Shown: positions 6,401 through 14,151 of the stretch, one piece after another | Position numbering within the stretch: the first letter of the stretch is position 1 | How the letters are laid out: each line of letters starts with the position of its first letter | Source of the DNA: Dethiosulfovibrio peptidovorans DSM 11002 | Lineage (GTDB): Bacteria; Synergistota; Synergistia; Synergistales; Dethiosulfovibrionaceae | Reading direction: 5' to 3' | NCBI RefSeq assembly: GCF_000172975.1 | Contig: NZ_ABTR02000001.1 | Coordinates: 186,001 to 250,000, forward strand | Length of the DNA stretch: 64,000 nt | Translations under genes and position numbers: made by a program | Notes under the pieces: generated by a model | Databases searched by the model: none | What the model saw: the letters and a program-made list of their open reading frames with translations, nothing else | What the model was told of the DNA's origin: nothing

Positions 6401-9259
6401 ACTATCGTAGGTAAACCCGGCGATACCCATGGCTGCTGTCACCGCTGCGGCGTTCTCAGCCGAGGTTCCGCTGCCGAAGCCACCCTCCCATATCGTCGTG
6501 GAGGCTGTACCGTTTACCCTCGCAGCGTCGGAGGCCCTGTTCCCGTCCCACGTGACCTGAACGGTCATTCTGTCGTGGGCCTGAAGGGTCTGGGAGTTTG
6601 CGACCGCTGCTCCGCTGCTCTCGGTCGAGGACCACAGGGGACCGGCCGACTCGAACAGCTTCCTGTTTGCGTCCACCACGTTTCCCTGATCCGTCCCGGA
6701 CTGGATCATCGATATCCTGCGTCGATCGGCACCGGTGGTGACGTTTGTTATGGACATACGACCGTCATGCTGCGGCGTGCCGTGCTCTGGCTGGGTCAGC
6801 CAGGCGGTGGAGAATCTGGCGTCGCCGTTTATGGCAGCGTAAGCCTCCTCCATGTTCATGCCCGTAACAGCTATGGTCGACGTCCTGTCGTAATCGAGGG
6901 CGTTTCCGTCGTCGTTGACGCCTCTGTCGGTGGTTATGGCTCCTCCCCATACCTCCGCCAGGGATCCATCGGAACCGGCTGTTATGTCTATCTTGTATCC
7001 CGAAATTAAGCCGTTGGAGAGACGAACCGTCCTGTTTTGAGTGCCAGCCACAGTGGAGAACGGGTTCAGACCGTTGTTGCCGCTCAGCACATCGGCTCCC
7101 AAGGCCGTATTGATCCCGGCGTTGAGGGTAGACACAATATCCAGTGCATCTTGGTCCCCGACGTTTATGACCACGTCGTGATTAACGTAGACCTTGTCGC
7201 CGGTATTAGCGAGAAGGTTGCCCCTGTTGATGGTCATCGTGCCGGGAGTGTAGGTCCCGGTGACTAGCTCGTTTATGGATGTCCCGTTCAGGGCTACCCG
7301 ATAGTTGGTGGCGTTCGCCATGGAAAGACCGTGTAAGGGCCCAGGTCCAGTCGTGGCGACGGTGAAGCCTCCACCGATGACGGCGTTTACACCGTTTTGT
7401 AGGTTAGTGGCCATGGTGCTAAGGCTATCTCCCGATGTCCCTATGGTCGTCGTCCTGCCATCCCATACGCCGGTGGACGTGTGGCTTCCCCCTCCGTTTA
7501 TGACAGAATCCAGGGACAGCTCTCCGGCAACGTCGCCCGCCGTGGTTACTGTGACGTCGTAGTTCTGGTGACCCGTCACGACGACATTGCCCTGGACCGC
7601 TCCTCCTCCTGCAACGGCAGCGGAAAAAGCGCTGGACGGCGCTCCCGTTATGGTCGTTGCGATGTTGGACAGGGTCATGTTGTTGAGGTTGCTCGTGAAG
7701 GTCCTGTTGTAGTCCCTGGCGGTTCCGTCGCGGATCGCACCGTTATTGATATTACCGTTAAGTCCCAGGCCATGGGCTCCGACCCCGTTTTCGGTCACGG
7801 TCAGAGCTCCTCCTGTGGAATTTTGTAGCCTTATGTACCTGGTATCTCCCGCTCCTTGGACCGACGCTGAAAATCCTGCTATCCCCGCTCCGTTGATCGC
7901 TCCCGCTATGCCGTCCATGTCCATGCCGCCGATGTTTACTGTGGTTCCCCCTATGTCGAGGTTGGCTCCAGCGAGGGTCCTATAGTGGGAGGTAACGTTT
8001 ATCGAATTTCCCGCCGTCGAGGTGTAGTAAGTTATTGTAGCGTCGGTATCGGTGCTGGACTGATAGTCCAGGTTGACCGTCATGGCGGCGTTTTGGTGTG
8101 TGACGTACCTCTCGGTCAGGTTTATGTCGCCCACCATGAGGTCTCTACGGTCGGTGCCGGTGACGGCGTAATGAGTGAAGAGGTTCACCCCGTTGTTGGC
8201 GTTGGTTCCGACGGACACATCGCCAGCAGCACCCGATGCGTTTACCGTTCCTCCCCCGCTCAAATCGCTTCGGTAAACCTGAGAGGAGGAAGGCGTACCA
8301 CCACCATTGGCCGTCACGGCGATCTCGGCGTCGAAGTTGGAGCCAGCCGCCCGACTGCTCATGTTGACCCCCTCCACCACTCCGGCGGCGAGGGCCGCGT
8401 CGAAGTCGGCCATCATGGGGACCCTGTCGGATAGTCTGACATCGTAAGTGCCGGGAGAGACAATGTTAGGGGTCGGTGAAACCTCGAGAGTTCCTCCGAC
8501 AGTGGGGGGATCGGAATTCGCACTTCCCACATAGTAGCGGATACCACCGAAAGGATGTTCTCTAGTTTCCAAATTCCATATACCCTCGACCATGTTTAGT
8601 GCCGTCATCCCGACGAGACCGGATCCCTCTGCGTTGTTGACCACGCTGGCCTCGTGGGTTCCGTGCTTAAGGTACATTATGTTGCTCTTTTGGATATTTT
8701 CCATGCCGTTCGAAACGGTGCTGAAGGTGAGTTTGTAGTTTCCGGCAGCGGACTTGACGTTGTTCATCACGTCCTTGGAAAGCAGATTGTCGGAGACTAC
8801 CACGCTTATGTCCGACGTGGAGGTACTCCACAGAGCTGCCATGCTGCCGTTGAGAAGTTTTTTTCTATTGAACTGGGTCTGGTTCGCTATGTCGTTTACC
8901 TGCTGCACCAGCTGTTCTATCTCGTCCTGAATGTGCCCCCTGTCTCCGGACGTTAGGACATCGTTGGCCGCCTGGACCGACAGTTCCCTCATCCTCTGGA
9001 TCATGGAATGGATCTCGTTCAGTCCGCCCTCGGCGGTCTGAAGCAACGATATTCCGTCCTGAGAGTTCATTGCGGCCCGATCCAGCCCCTTTATCTGAGC
9101 CCGCATCTTCTCCGAGATGGCCAGTCCCGCTGCGTCGTCGGAGGACGAGTTGATCCTCAGCCCCGTGGATAACCGTCTGGTGGTTTTTTCAAGACGGCCG
9201 TTGACCTTAGATAGCGCATTGTGTGAAATTAAAGAAGCTATGTTCGAATAGATACGCAA
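3428..9259 (-). CDS. Giant flagellin (about 1,943 residues) with very large central insertion
   Basis: The N-terminus (RIYSNIASLISHNAL, then LSTGLRINSSSDDAAGLAIS) and the C-terminus (ARSITVLDSALDSVSSQRA through NVLRLLS) are canonical flagellin D0/D1 helices that polymerise the filament. Between them lie roughly 1,650 Gly/Asn/Ser/Thr-rich residues in place of the usual 100-300. A flagellin hook-IN-like unit sits near residues 430-490 (GTTVNIGGMDMDGIAGAING), with related beta-rich units after it. Later segments are acidic and contain two cysteines (SCYFG and MNCGPN), which are rare in flagellins. A TTG start at 9259 is preferred: GGAGG lies eight bases before it, and the protein then begins directly at the conserved motif; an ATG at 9274 has no ribosome site. 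No HEXXH protease motif was found, so it is not a flagellinolysin. No other flagellar gene is nearby. Export is expected by the flagellar type III system. Confidence 0.9.
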   Translation of the reverse strand: MRIYSNIASLISHNALSKVNGRLEKTTRRLSTGLRINSSSDDAAGLAISEKMRAQIKGLDRAAMNSQDGISLLQTAEGGLNEIHSMIQRMRELSVQAANDVLTSGDRGHIQDEIEQLVQQVNDIANQTQFNRKKLLNGSMAALWSTSTSDISVVVSDNLLSKDVMNNVKSAAGNYKLTFSTVSNGMENIQKSNIMYLKHGTHEASVVNNAEGSGLVGMTALNMVEGIWNLETREHPFGGIRYYVGSANSDPPTVGGTLEVSPTPNIVSPGTYDVRLSDRVPMMADFDAALAAGVVEGVNMSSRAAGSNFDAEIAVTANGGGTPSSSQVYRSDLSGGGTVNASGAAGDVSVGTNANNGVNLFTHYAVTGTDRRDLMVGDINLTERYVTHQNAAMTVNLDYQSSTDTDATITYYTSTAGNSINVTSHYRTLAGANLDIGGTTVNIGGMDMDGIAGAINGAGIAGFSASVQGAGDTRYIRLQNSTGGALTVTENGVGAHGLGLNGNINNGAIRDGTARDYNRTFTSNLNNMTLSNIATTITGAPSSAFSAAVAGGGAVQGNVVVTGHQNYDVTVTTAGDVAGELSLDSVINGGGSHTSTGVWDGRTTTIGTSGDSLSTMATNLQNGVNAVIGGGFTVATTGPGPLHGLSMANATNYRVALNGTSINELVTGTYTPGTMTINRGNLLANTGDKVYVNHDVVINVGDQDALDIVSTLNAGINTALGADVLSGNNGLNPFSTVAGTQNRTVRLSNGLISGYKIDITAGSDGSLAEVWGGAITTDRGVNDDGNALDYDRTSTIAVTGMNMEEAYAAINGDARFSTAWLTQPEHGTPQHDGRMSITNVTTGADRRRISMIQSGTDQGNVVDANRKLFESAGPLWSSTESSGAAVANSQTLQAHDRMTVQVTWDGNRASDAARVNGTASTTIWEGGFGSGTSAENAAAVTAAMGIAGFTYDSFSIGDGDIHGSDLATNDSWMTYTKAEVVGVSDNLGLSLYDGLYTDAGNNLGVTNGITYSFNDGVLDNSSIAINQLVRSAAGIGGSASLAHNVDFGTVDSNTSFTYGERSGAGTYWDNTAGVDSWYSHSYYAGDSTYYFGNGGTPASMIPSAEVYRQNDINASMMFEFDNGVLSVRAKGFDRNGTELPATADTTPYELTAAEFASLSAGADITLHGVHFTDLQIDTANLKAGDKFVINVAAAAKLDAVNTGPAIAGNFQSTANIAIDGDPFRQNSPGDWGALAQYRLAEGVEDGKNLNLLGYYIDPLNGSSDIPGLGYYNGTLILQAEGGGFNAGSTVGEPGNDDGGSHRITAEINYQGDTKPSAGALVTSCYFGKMEKGETKDIKSFIGGVGYSNYVYGTRSDGTYGPLNEAGSEEYNKYNGSLIFDVIETENQVVKFRIQGHVIDREGNEWYVQEDEYGMNCGPNTAQDSSVQPPIIPAEVTNPLVLFRDSEFGGLFFDEFTLGDFENWTDGDRFTLSLTASGFEDGLSEDDQQTDPALQPDIDEIDLFSDNRGTNMPHAFRFDEGVLDNSKVDLGIYQLANNIANPSGGNFHKNQVMDGTLSLMFDDYHPDGDDVIDDALSFDVIYEEGMDAGKAHYYSRVEDIAQFYDANGRYILDGNMESLTVRQDDREISVSLGSTAEVGKLAEDISEQIWLKLMMQNDGQLRDEDDTVPYGYSPGLMNERDKNEILQFVNKVSGESANESVVSTLLAHSVISGKDKQLHFYGSEELMKALGFATIQEAEEAQFRLTVSDAHNGKTVSSGTKVQAGDRISAVIADGISLDISGDIGLNRVVYNDGRGTFEGDRNSVFEHYVHLADNSAFLQIGANEGEDVDLHLGDMSSEALGIDGLDVRTREEAARSITVLDSALDSVSSQRAIIGAQINRLEHTITNLDTASLNLTASRSRIVDADLAKEMMEFTKLNILVQSGMSVLAHSNQTHENVLRLLS

Positions 9260-9480
9260 CCTCCACACCTCCATGCAAAAGGGCACAAGACTTCCCTGTC
9301 TCGTAGAAAACTTATAAGACTAGATAAAACGGATACGGTATATTTGTATCACTCCATCAGTTTTTCGACTACTTGAATAAGTCCTGAACTAATGGGCCGA
9401 AAGACCCTGACAAAGAAGGAATTAAGAATAGAGAGCTGCCTTCTAGTGCAAGTCAACCCTTTTCGTTTTCGGCAAAAAAA

Positions 9481-9742
9481 GCTTAAGGGTGTCTCTAAGA
9501 ACTCACGTCCAAGTTTCCTCGGAGAGGTCGTTTCGGCTCTGCCCTGTCTCGCCCAAACGTATTCCCAACCTGCCTGTTTCGTACAGACCGCCTCGGAGGG
9601 CACGTCCTGTGCCCCCTCGGCTTGGGGCGACGTCCTGTCGCCCCATTCGTACTACACGACGGCAGGTCGGAAATACGGGCTCGAATGGGCTCCTCCGAAA
9701 CGACCTCTCCGAGGACTGGAGTTTTCAGAGGTGCCCTTAAGC
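9481..9742. repeat. 262-bp imperfect palindrome (MITE-like or structured-RNA element)
   Basis: The ends are inverted copies of GCTTAAGGG followed by related CTCT-AA-ACTC sequence. The match resumes as TCGGAGAGGTCGTTTCGG in both arms (about 9519-9536 and the complement of 9695-9712) and continues inward through CGTATT-CC-ACCTGCC in both arms. The centre has two perfect hairpins, GGGCAC-loop-GTGCCC (9598-9614) and GGGGCGAC-loop-GTCGCCCC (9624-9644), both with the loop GTCCT. No transposase or convincing coding frame is inside; the frames that cross it are by-products of the palindrome. The rest of the 9287-9776 gene-free stretch is the flagellin upstream region (no clear sigma-28 site seen) and the short tail of the GNAT gene. 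Confidence 0.75.
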
Positions 9743-9776
9743 CATGAGAGAAAAGACAAATAAAGCTTTGAGCTTG

Positions 9777-10232
9777 TCATGTAATTAACGAATTCCTCTG
9801 CATCCTGATTCCATCCTCGCCGTCCCCGTAATATCCCGGCAAGGTAGCCACTTGGACGAAACCGTTTTTTTCGTAAAGAGCTCTAGCCCCTGAATTGGAG
9901 ACTCTCACGGTAAGGCCGACCCCGCGGCATCCCCACTCTTCCCCTATGGCGTAGGCGGAACAGAGAAGCTGCCCTCCGATACCGAACCTCCGCCAGTCGG
10001 ACAAGACCGCCAGTTGCATGATCCACACCAGTTTTTTTCTTCGCTCAAGGACGACAAACCCCAGGAGGGCGTCTTTTTTGAAAGCACCCATGTAGACGAT
10101 CTCTCCCGAACGGTTTCTGAGATCGTCCATCACCGACGATAAAGGCCAGGGATTCCGGTTGGAACGAAGGTCTATGTCGACTATAGCCGGACCGTCCTCC
10201 GGCCCACAAAAATCTATGTCGAAAAGGATCAT
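9777..10232 (-). CDS. GNAT-family N-acetyltransferase (RimI-like)
   Basis: A complete 151-residue GNAT enzyme expected to transfer acetyl from acetyl-CoA to an amine. Motif A is visible as QLAVLSDWRRFGIGGQLL near residues 78-95. Motif B follows, with the characteristic VRVSNSGARALYEKNGF segment (Asn, aromatic Tyr and GF) near 113-129. The size and the YEKNGF motif resemble RimI-type protein N-acetyltransferases, but the substrate cannot be assigned. AGGAGGGG lies five bases before the ATG. A purA terminator sits just upstream, so expression needs read-through or a promoter overlapping that hairpin. Confidence 0.8.
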   Translation of the reverse strand: MILFDIDFCGPEDGPAIVDIDLRSNRNPWPLSSVMDDLRNRSGEIVYMGAFKKDALLGFVVLERRKKLVWIMQLAVLSDWRRFGIGGQLLCSAYAIGEEWGCRGVGLTVRVSNSGARALYEKNGFVQVATLPGYYGDGEDGIRMQRNSLIT

Positions 10233-10246
10233 ACAGCCCCTCCTAA

Positions 10247-10283
10247 CGAAAAAACGGGCGAGGTCCCAAAGACCCCGCCCGTT
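10247..10283 (-). terminator. Rho-independent terminator of the purA operon
   Basis: On the minus strand AACGGGCG and CGCCCGTT (10283-10276 with 10260-10253) pair around an inner GGTC/GACC extension. The hairpin is followed by a TTTTTT tail, directly after the purA stop. Confidence 0.85.
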
Positions 10284-10300
10284 GCGTCTAACAAAATAGA

Positions 10301-11587
10301 CTATATATCCCTGACTATCATCTGATCCCTCTCGGGTCCGACTCCTATGATAGACACTGGGACACCGGTTTCCTCCTCTATGTAGCGGACGTAAGTTCTA
10401 GCCGCCTCGGGCAAATCGTCGAAAACTCTGACCGAGGAGATGTCCTCGTCCCAGCCCGGAAAAGAGCGGTATATCGGCTCGACACCGTTGAGATAACGGA
10501 CGTTCCCGTTGAATTCGGTCCTGTCCTCCCCGTTCGATCGATAGGCCACGCAGACCTTTACCTCTCTGAGCCCGGTCAGTACATCCAGTTTGGTCAGGGT
10601 AATGTGGGTCATACCGTTGATCCTTACGGCGTAGCGAAGGGCGACCATATCGAGCCAACCACACTTTCTGGGACGTCCGGTAGTGGCGCCGTACTCTCCG
10701 CCCTTATCCCTCAGATACTGGCCGGTATCGCCCTTATCCTCCGAGGGGAACGGTCCTTCTCCTACCCTTGTGAGATAGGCCTTCACCACGCCGTAGACCT
10801 TCTCCACGTAGAGGGGAGCGACCCCCAGGCCTACGCAGCCTCCGGCAGAGGTAGGACTGGAACTGGTAACCATAGGGTAGGTTCCGTGGTCCACGTCCAG
10901 AAGGGTACCCTGGGCACCCTCGAGCAGAACGGTCTGTCCTTTGTTCAGGGCATCGTTTATGACTAGAGAAGCGTCGTCCACGTAAGGCTTAAGAGATTTA
11001 CCCCAGCTCAGGGCCTGACGATATATTTCGTCGAAAGAGAGGGGAGCCTCGTCGTATATCTTGGTGAAAAGAAGGTTCTTCTCGTCCAGGTTGGACTCCA
11101 GCTTCTCCCTCAGAGCCTCAGGGTCCAGCAGATCCTCGACCCTTATACCGCAACGGTTGTATTTGTCCACATAGCAGGGACCTATCCCCCTGCCGGTCGT
11201 GCCTATCTTGCTACCCTGGTCCCTACTTGCCTCCTGAGCCTGATCGAGCTTCTTGTGGTAGGGCATCACCACATGGGCGGAACCGCTTATCACCAGACGG
11301 GAACGGTCCTCTCCCTTCCCCTGAAGCTCGGAGAGCTCGTTTAAAAGCTGCTCGGGGTCCAACACCACACCGTTTCCTATGACACAGGTCTTTCCCGAAT
11401 ACAGCATTCCCGAGGGAAGCAGGTGAAAGACGTGTTTCTTGCCCTCCACGATCACCGTGTGTCCGGCGTTGGCGCCTCCCTGATACCGGGCGAACACGTC
11501 CACCCGGTCCCCCAAAGAGTCGACGACTCGTCCCTTTCCCTCGTCGCCCCACTGGGCACCTATGATGGCTTCTACTTTTCCCTTCAA
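10301..11587 (-). CDS. purA: Adenylosuccinate synthetase
   Basis: PurA joins IMP and aspartate using GTP to make adenylosuccinate, the first committed step to AMP. The N-terminal IGAQWGDEGKGR loop, with catalytic Asp, and GGANAGHTV, with catalytic His, are intact. The 428-residue length is normal and the C-terminal GTP-binding TKLDVL segment is present. The start is a TTG at 11587 with AGGAGG eight bases upstream. It is the last gene of the long rnj-to-purA gene run; a gap of about 118 bases to ctpA contains two hairpins that may regulate it. A strong terminator follows. Confidence 0.97.
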   Translation of the reverse strand: MKGKVEAIIGAQWGDEGKGRVVDSLGDRVDVFARYQGGANAGHTVIVEGKKHVFHLLPSGMLYSGKTCVIGNGVVLDPEQLLNELSELQGKGEDRSRLVISGSAHVVMPYHKKLDQAQEASRDQGSKIGTTGRGIGPCYVDKYNRCGIRVEDLLDPEALREKLESNLDEKNLLFTKIYDEAPLSFDEIYRQALSWGKSLKPYVDDASLVINDALNKGQTVLLEGAQGTLLDVDHGTYPMVTSSSPTSAGGCVGLGVAPLYVEKVYGVVKAYLTRVGEGPFPSEDKGDTGQYLRDKGGEYGATTGRPRKCGWLDMVALRYAVRINGMTHITLTKLDVLTGLREVKVCVAYRSNGEDRTEFNGNVRYLNGVEPIYRSFPGWDEDISSVRVFDDLPEAARTYVRYIEEETGVPVSIIGVGPERDQMIVRDI

Positions 11588-11605
11588 GGCAATTGCCTCC
11601 TAACT

Positions 11606-11640
11606 GGAGTGATAACTCCTGGTCCGACTCTTCGTCGGAC
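11606..11640 (-). promoter_or_regulatory. Two hairpins in the purA leader
   Basis: Two adjacent perfect hairpins lie just upstream of the purA ribosome site: GGAGT/ACTCC (11606-11619) and GTCCGAC/GTCGGAC (11622-11640). Neither has a T tail, so they are not classical terminators. They match no riboswitch class I recognise and could mark processing or protein binding between ctpA and purA. Confidence 0.4.
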
Positions 11641-11705
11641 AACCGAGCCATAATAACCTCTCCTATCGATCGGCGCAACCTTAATCTCCTGCTACCGCGA
11701 CTTAA

Positions 11706-12926
11706 CTAACCGACGACATCCTCCGAAATAGACAGGATGGGAGCTCCTCCGATAAGCTCCTCCAAGGTCTCTACTCCCTTTTTGAGCTGATCGTCCTTAT
11801 CGTGCTCTCTGGACCACTCCCCGTCGACCTCTATGTCGGGAGATATGCCGATATGATCTATGACCGTGCCGTTAGGGGTATGATATCGGGCGATGGTCAC
11901 GTATATGGCTGAACCGTCTATCAGGTTGAACAGGGTCTGAACCGAGCCCTTGCCGAAGGTCTTCTTGCCGACCAAGACGGCCCTGCCTCTGTCCCTGACG
12001 GCTCCGGCCACTATCTCCGACGCGCTGGCGCTTCCCTCGTTGACCAAGACCACCAGAGGAAGATCTGTCAAAACCCCGTCTGTAGCGTAAAGCTCTTCGT
12101 TGGCTCGCTCGACTCTTCCCTTGGTTCCAACCACCAGTCCACCGTTCAGGAACATATCGGAGATCTCAACCGCGGCGTTCAACAGGCCGCCACCGTTGTT
12201 TCGAAGATCTAGGATCAGACCTCTGGCTCCTTCGTTCTTCAGATCTATCACGGCCTTACCCAGATCGGAGGGGCTCGTATCCTTGAACTGAGACAGGCGG
12301 ACATAGCCTATGTCGTCGCTGAGCATCTCGAAGCGGACGGACTCAAGCTTTATCTCCTCTCGGACCATTTCCTTCTTCAGAAGATCCGACTCTCCCTCTC
12401 TACGTATCCATACCGTGACAGGTGTACCTGGATCGCCTCTAAGGGAATCCACCACCTCGTGGAGATCCCAGCCTATGACCATCTCATCCCCTATCTTCAC
12501 TATCTGGTCCTGAGGCTTCAGGCCGGCTCTGTCCGCCGGAGTGTCCTCTATAGGACTTATCACCAGGATAGCTCCGTCCCTCTGGCCTATGTATATGCCA
12601 AGGCCCCCGTATTTGCCACGAAGGTCCGTCTGCTCCTGTTCCAGCTGTTCGGGATCGACGAACCTCGTGTAAGGATCGCCCCAGGCGGAAACCATTCCGT
12701 CCATGGCTCCGTAAAGCAGATCCTTCTCCGTGACATCGTCGCTGGCCGCATCCACCTGATAGGCCTCTATGATGGCTCTGGCCTGCTTCATAAGCCAAAG
12801 GGAATCAAGGTCGAAAGGCGCCACCCTGTCGAGGTCTCCGTCCCGAGCCTGAGCGGCGACTATGCCCGAGACCAAGGCGGCTCCTATCAGAATCCCCAAC
12901 AATATCTTTCTAGAGTTTTTCCACAT
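11706..12926 (-). CDS. ctpA: S41-family carboxy-terminal processing protease
   Basis: A 406-residue periplasmic serine protease that trims C-termini of secreted or envelope proteins. An N-terminal signal-anchor (LLGILIGAALVSGIVAA) is followed by a PDZ domain (GGLGIYIGQRDGAILVISPI) and the S41 catalytic domain. NEGSASASEIVAGA carries the nucleophilic Ser, and GKKTFGKGSVQ, about 25 residues later, carries the Lys base. The ATG at 12926 is chosen: GGAGG lies eight bases ahead, while an ATG six bases earlier is too close. It follows the envC-like gene by 20 bases. In other bacteria such proteases act with LytM-type activators or hydrolases, which suits this position, but the pairing is inference. 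Confidence 0.92.
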   Translation of the reverse strand: MWKNSRKILLGILIGAALVSGIVAAQARDGDLDRVAPFDLDSLWLMKQARAIIEAYQVDAASDDVTEKDLLYGAMDGMVSAWGDPYTRFVDPEQLEQEQTDLRGKYGGLGIYIGQRDGAILVISPIEDTPADRAGLKPQDQIVKIGDEMVIGWDLHEVVDSLRGDPGTPVTVWIRREGESDLLKKEMVREEIKLESVRFEMLSDDIGYVRLSQFKDTSPSDLGKAVIDLKNEGARGLILDLRNNGGGLLNAAVEISDMFLNGGLVVGTKGRVERANEELYATDGVLTDLPLVVLVNEGSASASEIVAGAVRDRGRAVLVGKKTFGKGSVQTLFNLIDGSAIYVTIARYHTPNGTVIDHIGISPDIEVDGEWSREHDKDDQLKKGVETLEELIGGAPILSISEDVVG

Positions 12927-12946
12927 AATCATGTCCTCCGTTCAAG

Positions 12947-14137
12947 CTACAGATACTTCAAGGGATCCCTGGCATCTCCGTTGACCCTGACCTCGAAGTG
13001 AAGGTGAGGACCGGTAGCCACCCCGGTATCGCCGACATTTCCTATGGGTTGACCGTCCGAGACCCTCTGCCCTTCGGAGATGAGAATCCGGCTGAGATGG
13101 GCGTAGACGGTGGAAAAATTCCCTCCGTTGTCCAATATTACGATCTGTCCGTATCCCCTCAGCCATCCGGCGTACAGGACATCTCCTTTTCCCGCGGCTC
13201 TGACCGTCGTTCCCTTGGGAGCGGCTATATCTATTCCGGTATGGACCGTCTTGGTCTTGAATACCGGATGGACCCTGGTTCCGAAACGGCTGGTAAGCTT
13301 GCCCTTAACGGGCCAGCGAAACTTGCCCCTATGGGGCGGCAACGGGGCCTGCCCACCGCCTCCGTCCTTATTGGATCGGGCAAGCTCCTGTTTCGCTTTT
13401 ATGTAGGACTTGATTTTTGCCCTGATCTCCCTCTGGTCCTCCTCCGCCTCTTTGACGCTCTGTTGATAGGCGGAACGGTTCTCCCTAAGCTTCTTCAAGA
13501 GCCTGTTTCTCTCGGCGATCGCCGATTCTAAACGTCTTTTCTGGACCGCCAGGTCCTTCTTCTTGGCCTGAAGGTCCCTCTCCCTGGAGGACAATCCCTC
13601 CACTAGCTCCTGGATCCTCAGGGTCTCCCTCTCCACCTCGCCGATCAGATCCTCGTCCTGAGCCGCCAGCTTTCTAAGCAGATGACCGGTGTTCATAGCG
13701 TCGGCCACGTTCTGGGAGGACAGCAGAAGATTCAACTCCGCTGTTCCTCCGAATTTATATATGGTGACCAACCTCTCGGCGAGAAACCCCTTGATCCTCT
13801 CTATCTCCTTTTCCAGTCGGGAGATCTCCTTCTCCATCTCGGAGATCTCCCTCAGGATTTTTTTCCTCTTCAGTTCCAGGAGGGATATGCTCTGTTCCGC
13901 CACCTGCCTCTTCTGATCGAAACGAGCAAGCTCCTGAAGGTAGGCGGCCTCCCTCTTCTTGGATGCGTTTATGAGTTCCTGCTGGTGTTTTACCTGACGC
14001 TCCAATATCGCCATCTGGTGCTCCTCTTCCCTTATCCGACGATCGAGCTCCTCTGCCGTCATGGCAGCCCAAGACGAAGTGGACATGGCGGACAGGACCA
14101 GAAGAACCAGAGAAAAGATTCCCAATATCTTTTTCAT
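12947..14137 (-). CDS. envC: EnvC-like murein hydrolase activator with LytM/M23 domain
   Basis: A signal peptide (MKKILGIFSLVLLVLSAM and on) precedes a long coiled coil of about residues 25-260 and a C-terminal LytM/M23 domain. The architecture and the place directly after ftsEX match EnvC, which FtsEX controls to switch on septal amidases. Unlike E. coli EnvC, which lacks zinc ligands, this domain retains HTGID (His and Asp), YAHLSR and GPHLHFE, so it could itself be an active endopeptidase. The ATG at 14137 is the start: the signal peptide begins there and AGAGGGT precedes it. The gene lies 14 bases after ftsX and 20 bases before ctpA. Confidence 0.88.
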   Translation of the reverse strand: MKKILGIFSLVLLVLSAMSTSSWAAMTAEELDRRIREEEHQMAILERQVKHQQELINASKKREAAYLQELARFDQKRQVAEQSISLLELKRKKILREISEMEKEISRLEKEIERIKGFLAERLVTIYKFGGTAELNLLLSSQNVADAMNTGHLLRKLAAQDEDLIGEVERETLRIQELVEGLSSRERDLQAKKKDLAVQKRRLESAIAERNRLLKKLRENRSAYQQSVKEAEEDQREIRAKIKSYIKAKQELARSNKDGGGGQAPLPPHRGKFRWPVKGKLTSRFGTRVHPVFKTKTVHTGIDIAAPKGTTVRAAGKGDVLYAGWLRGYGQIVILDNGGNFSTVYAHLSRILISEGQRVSDGQPIGNVGDTGVATGPHLHFEVRVNGDARDPLKYL

Positions 14138-14151
14138 GATCGACCCTCTGC

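Noticed and set aside
3428-9259. Flagellinolysin (flagellin with an internal metalloprotease)
   Set aside because: No HEXXH motif could be found in the central region; HEASV near residue 210 lacks the second His.
9392-9763. Plus-strand open frames crossing the palindrome region
   Set aside because: They lie over the inverted repeat, have no homology, and their length is a by-product of GC-rich palindromic sequence.
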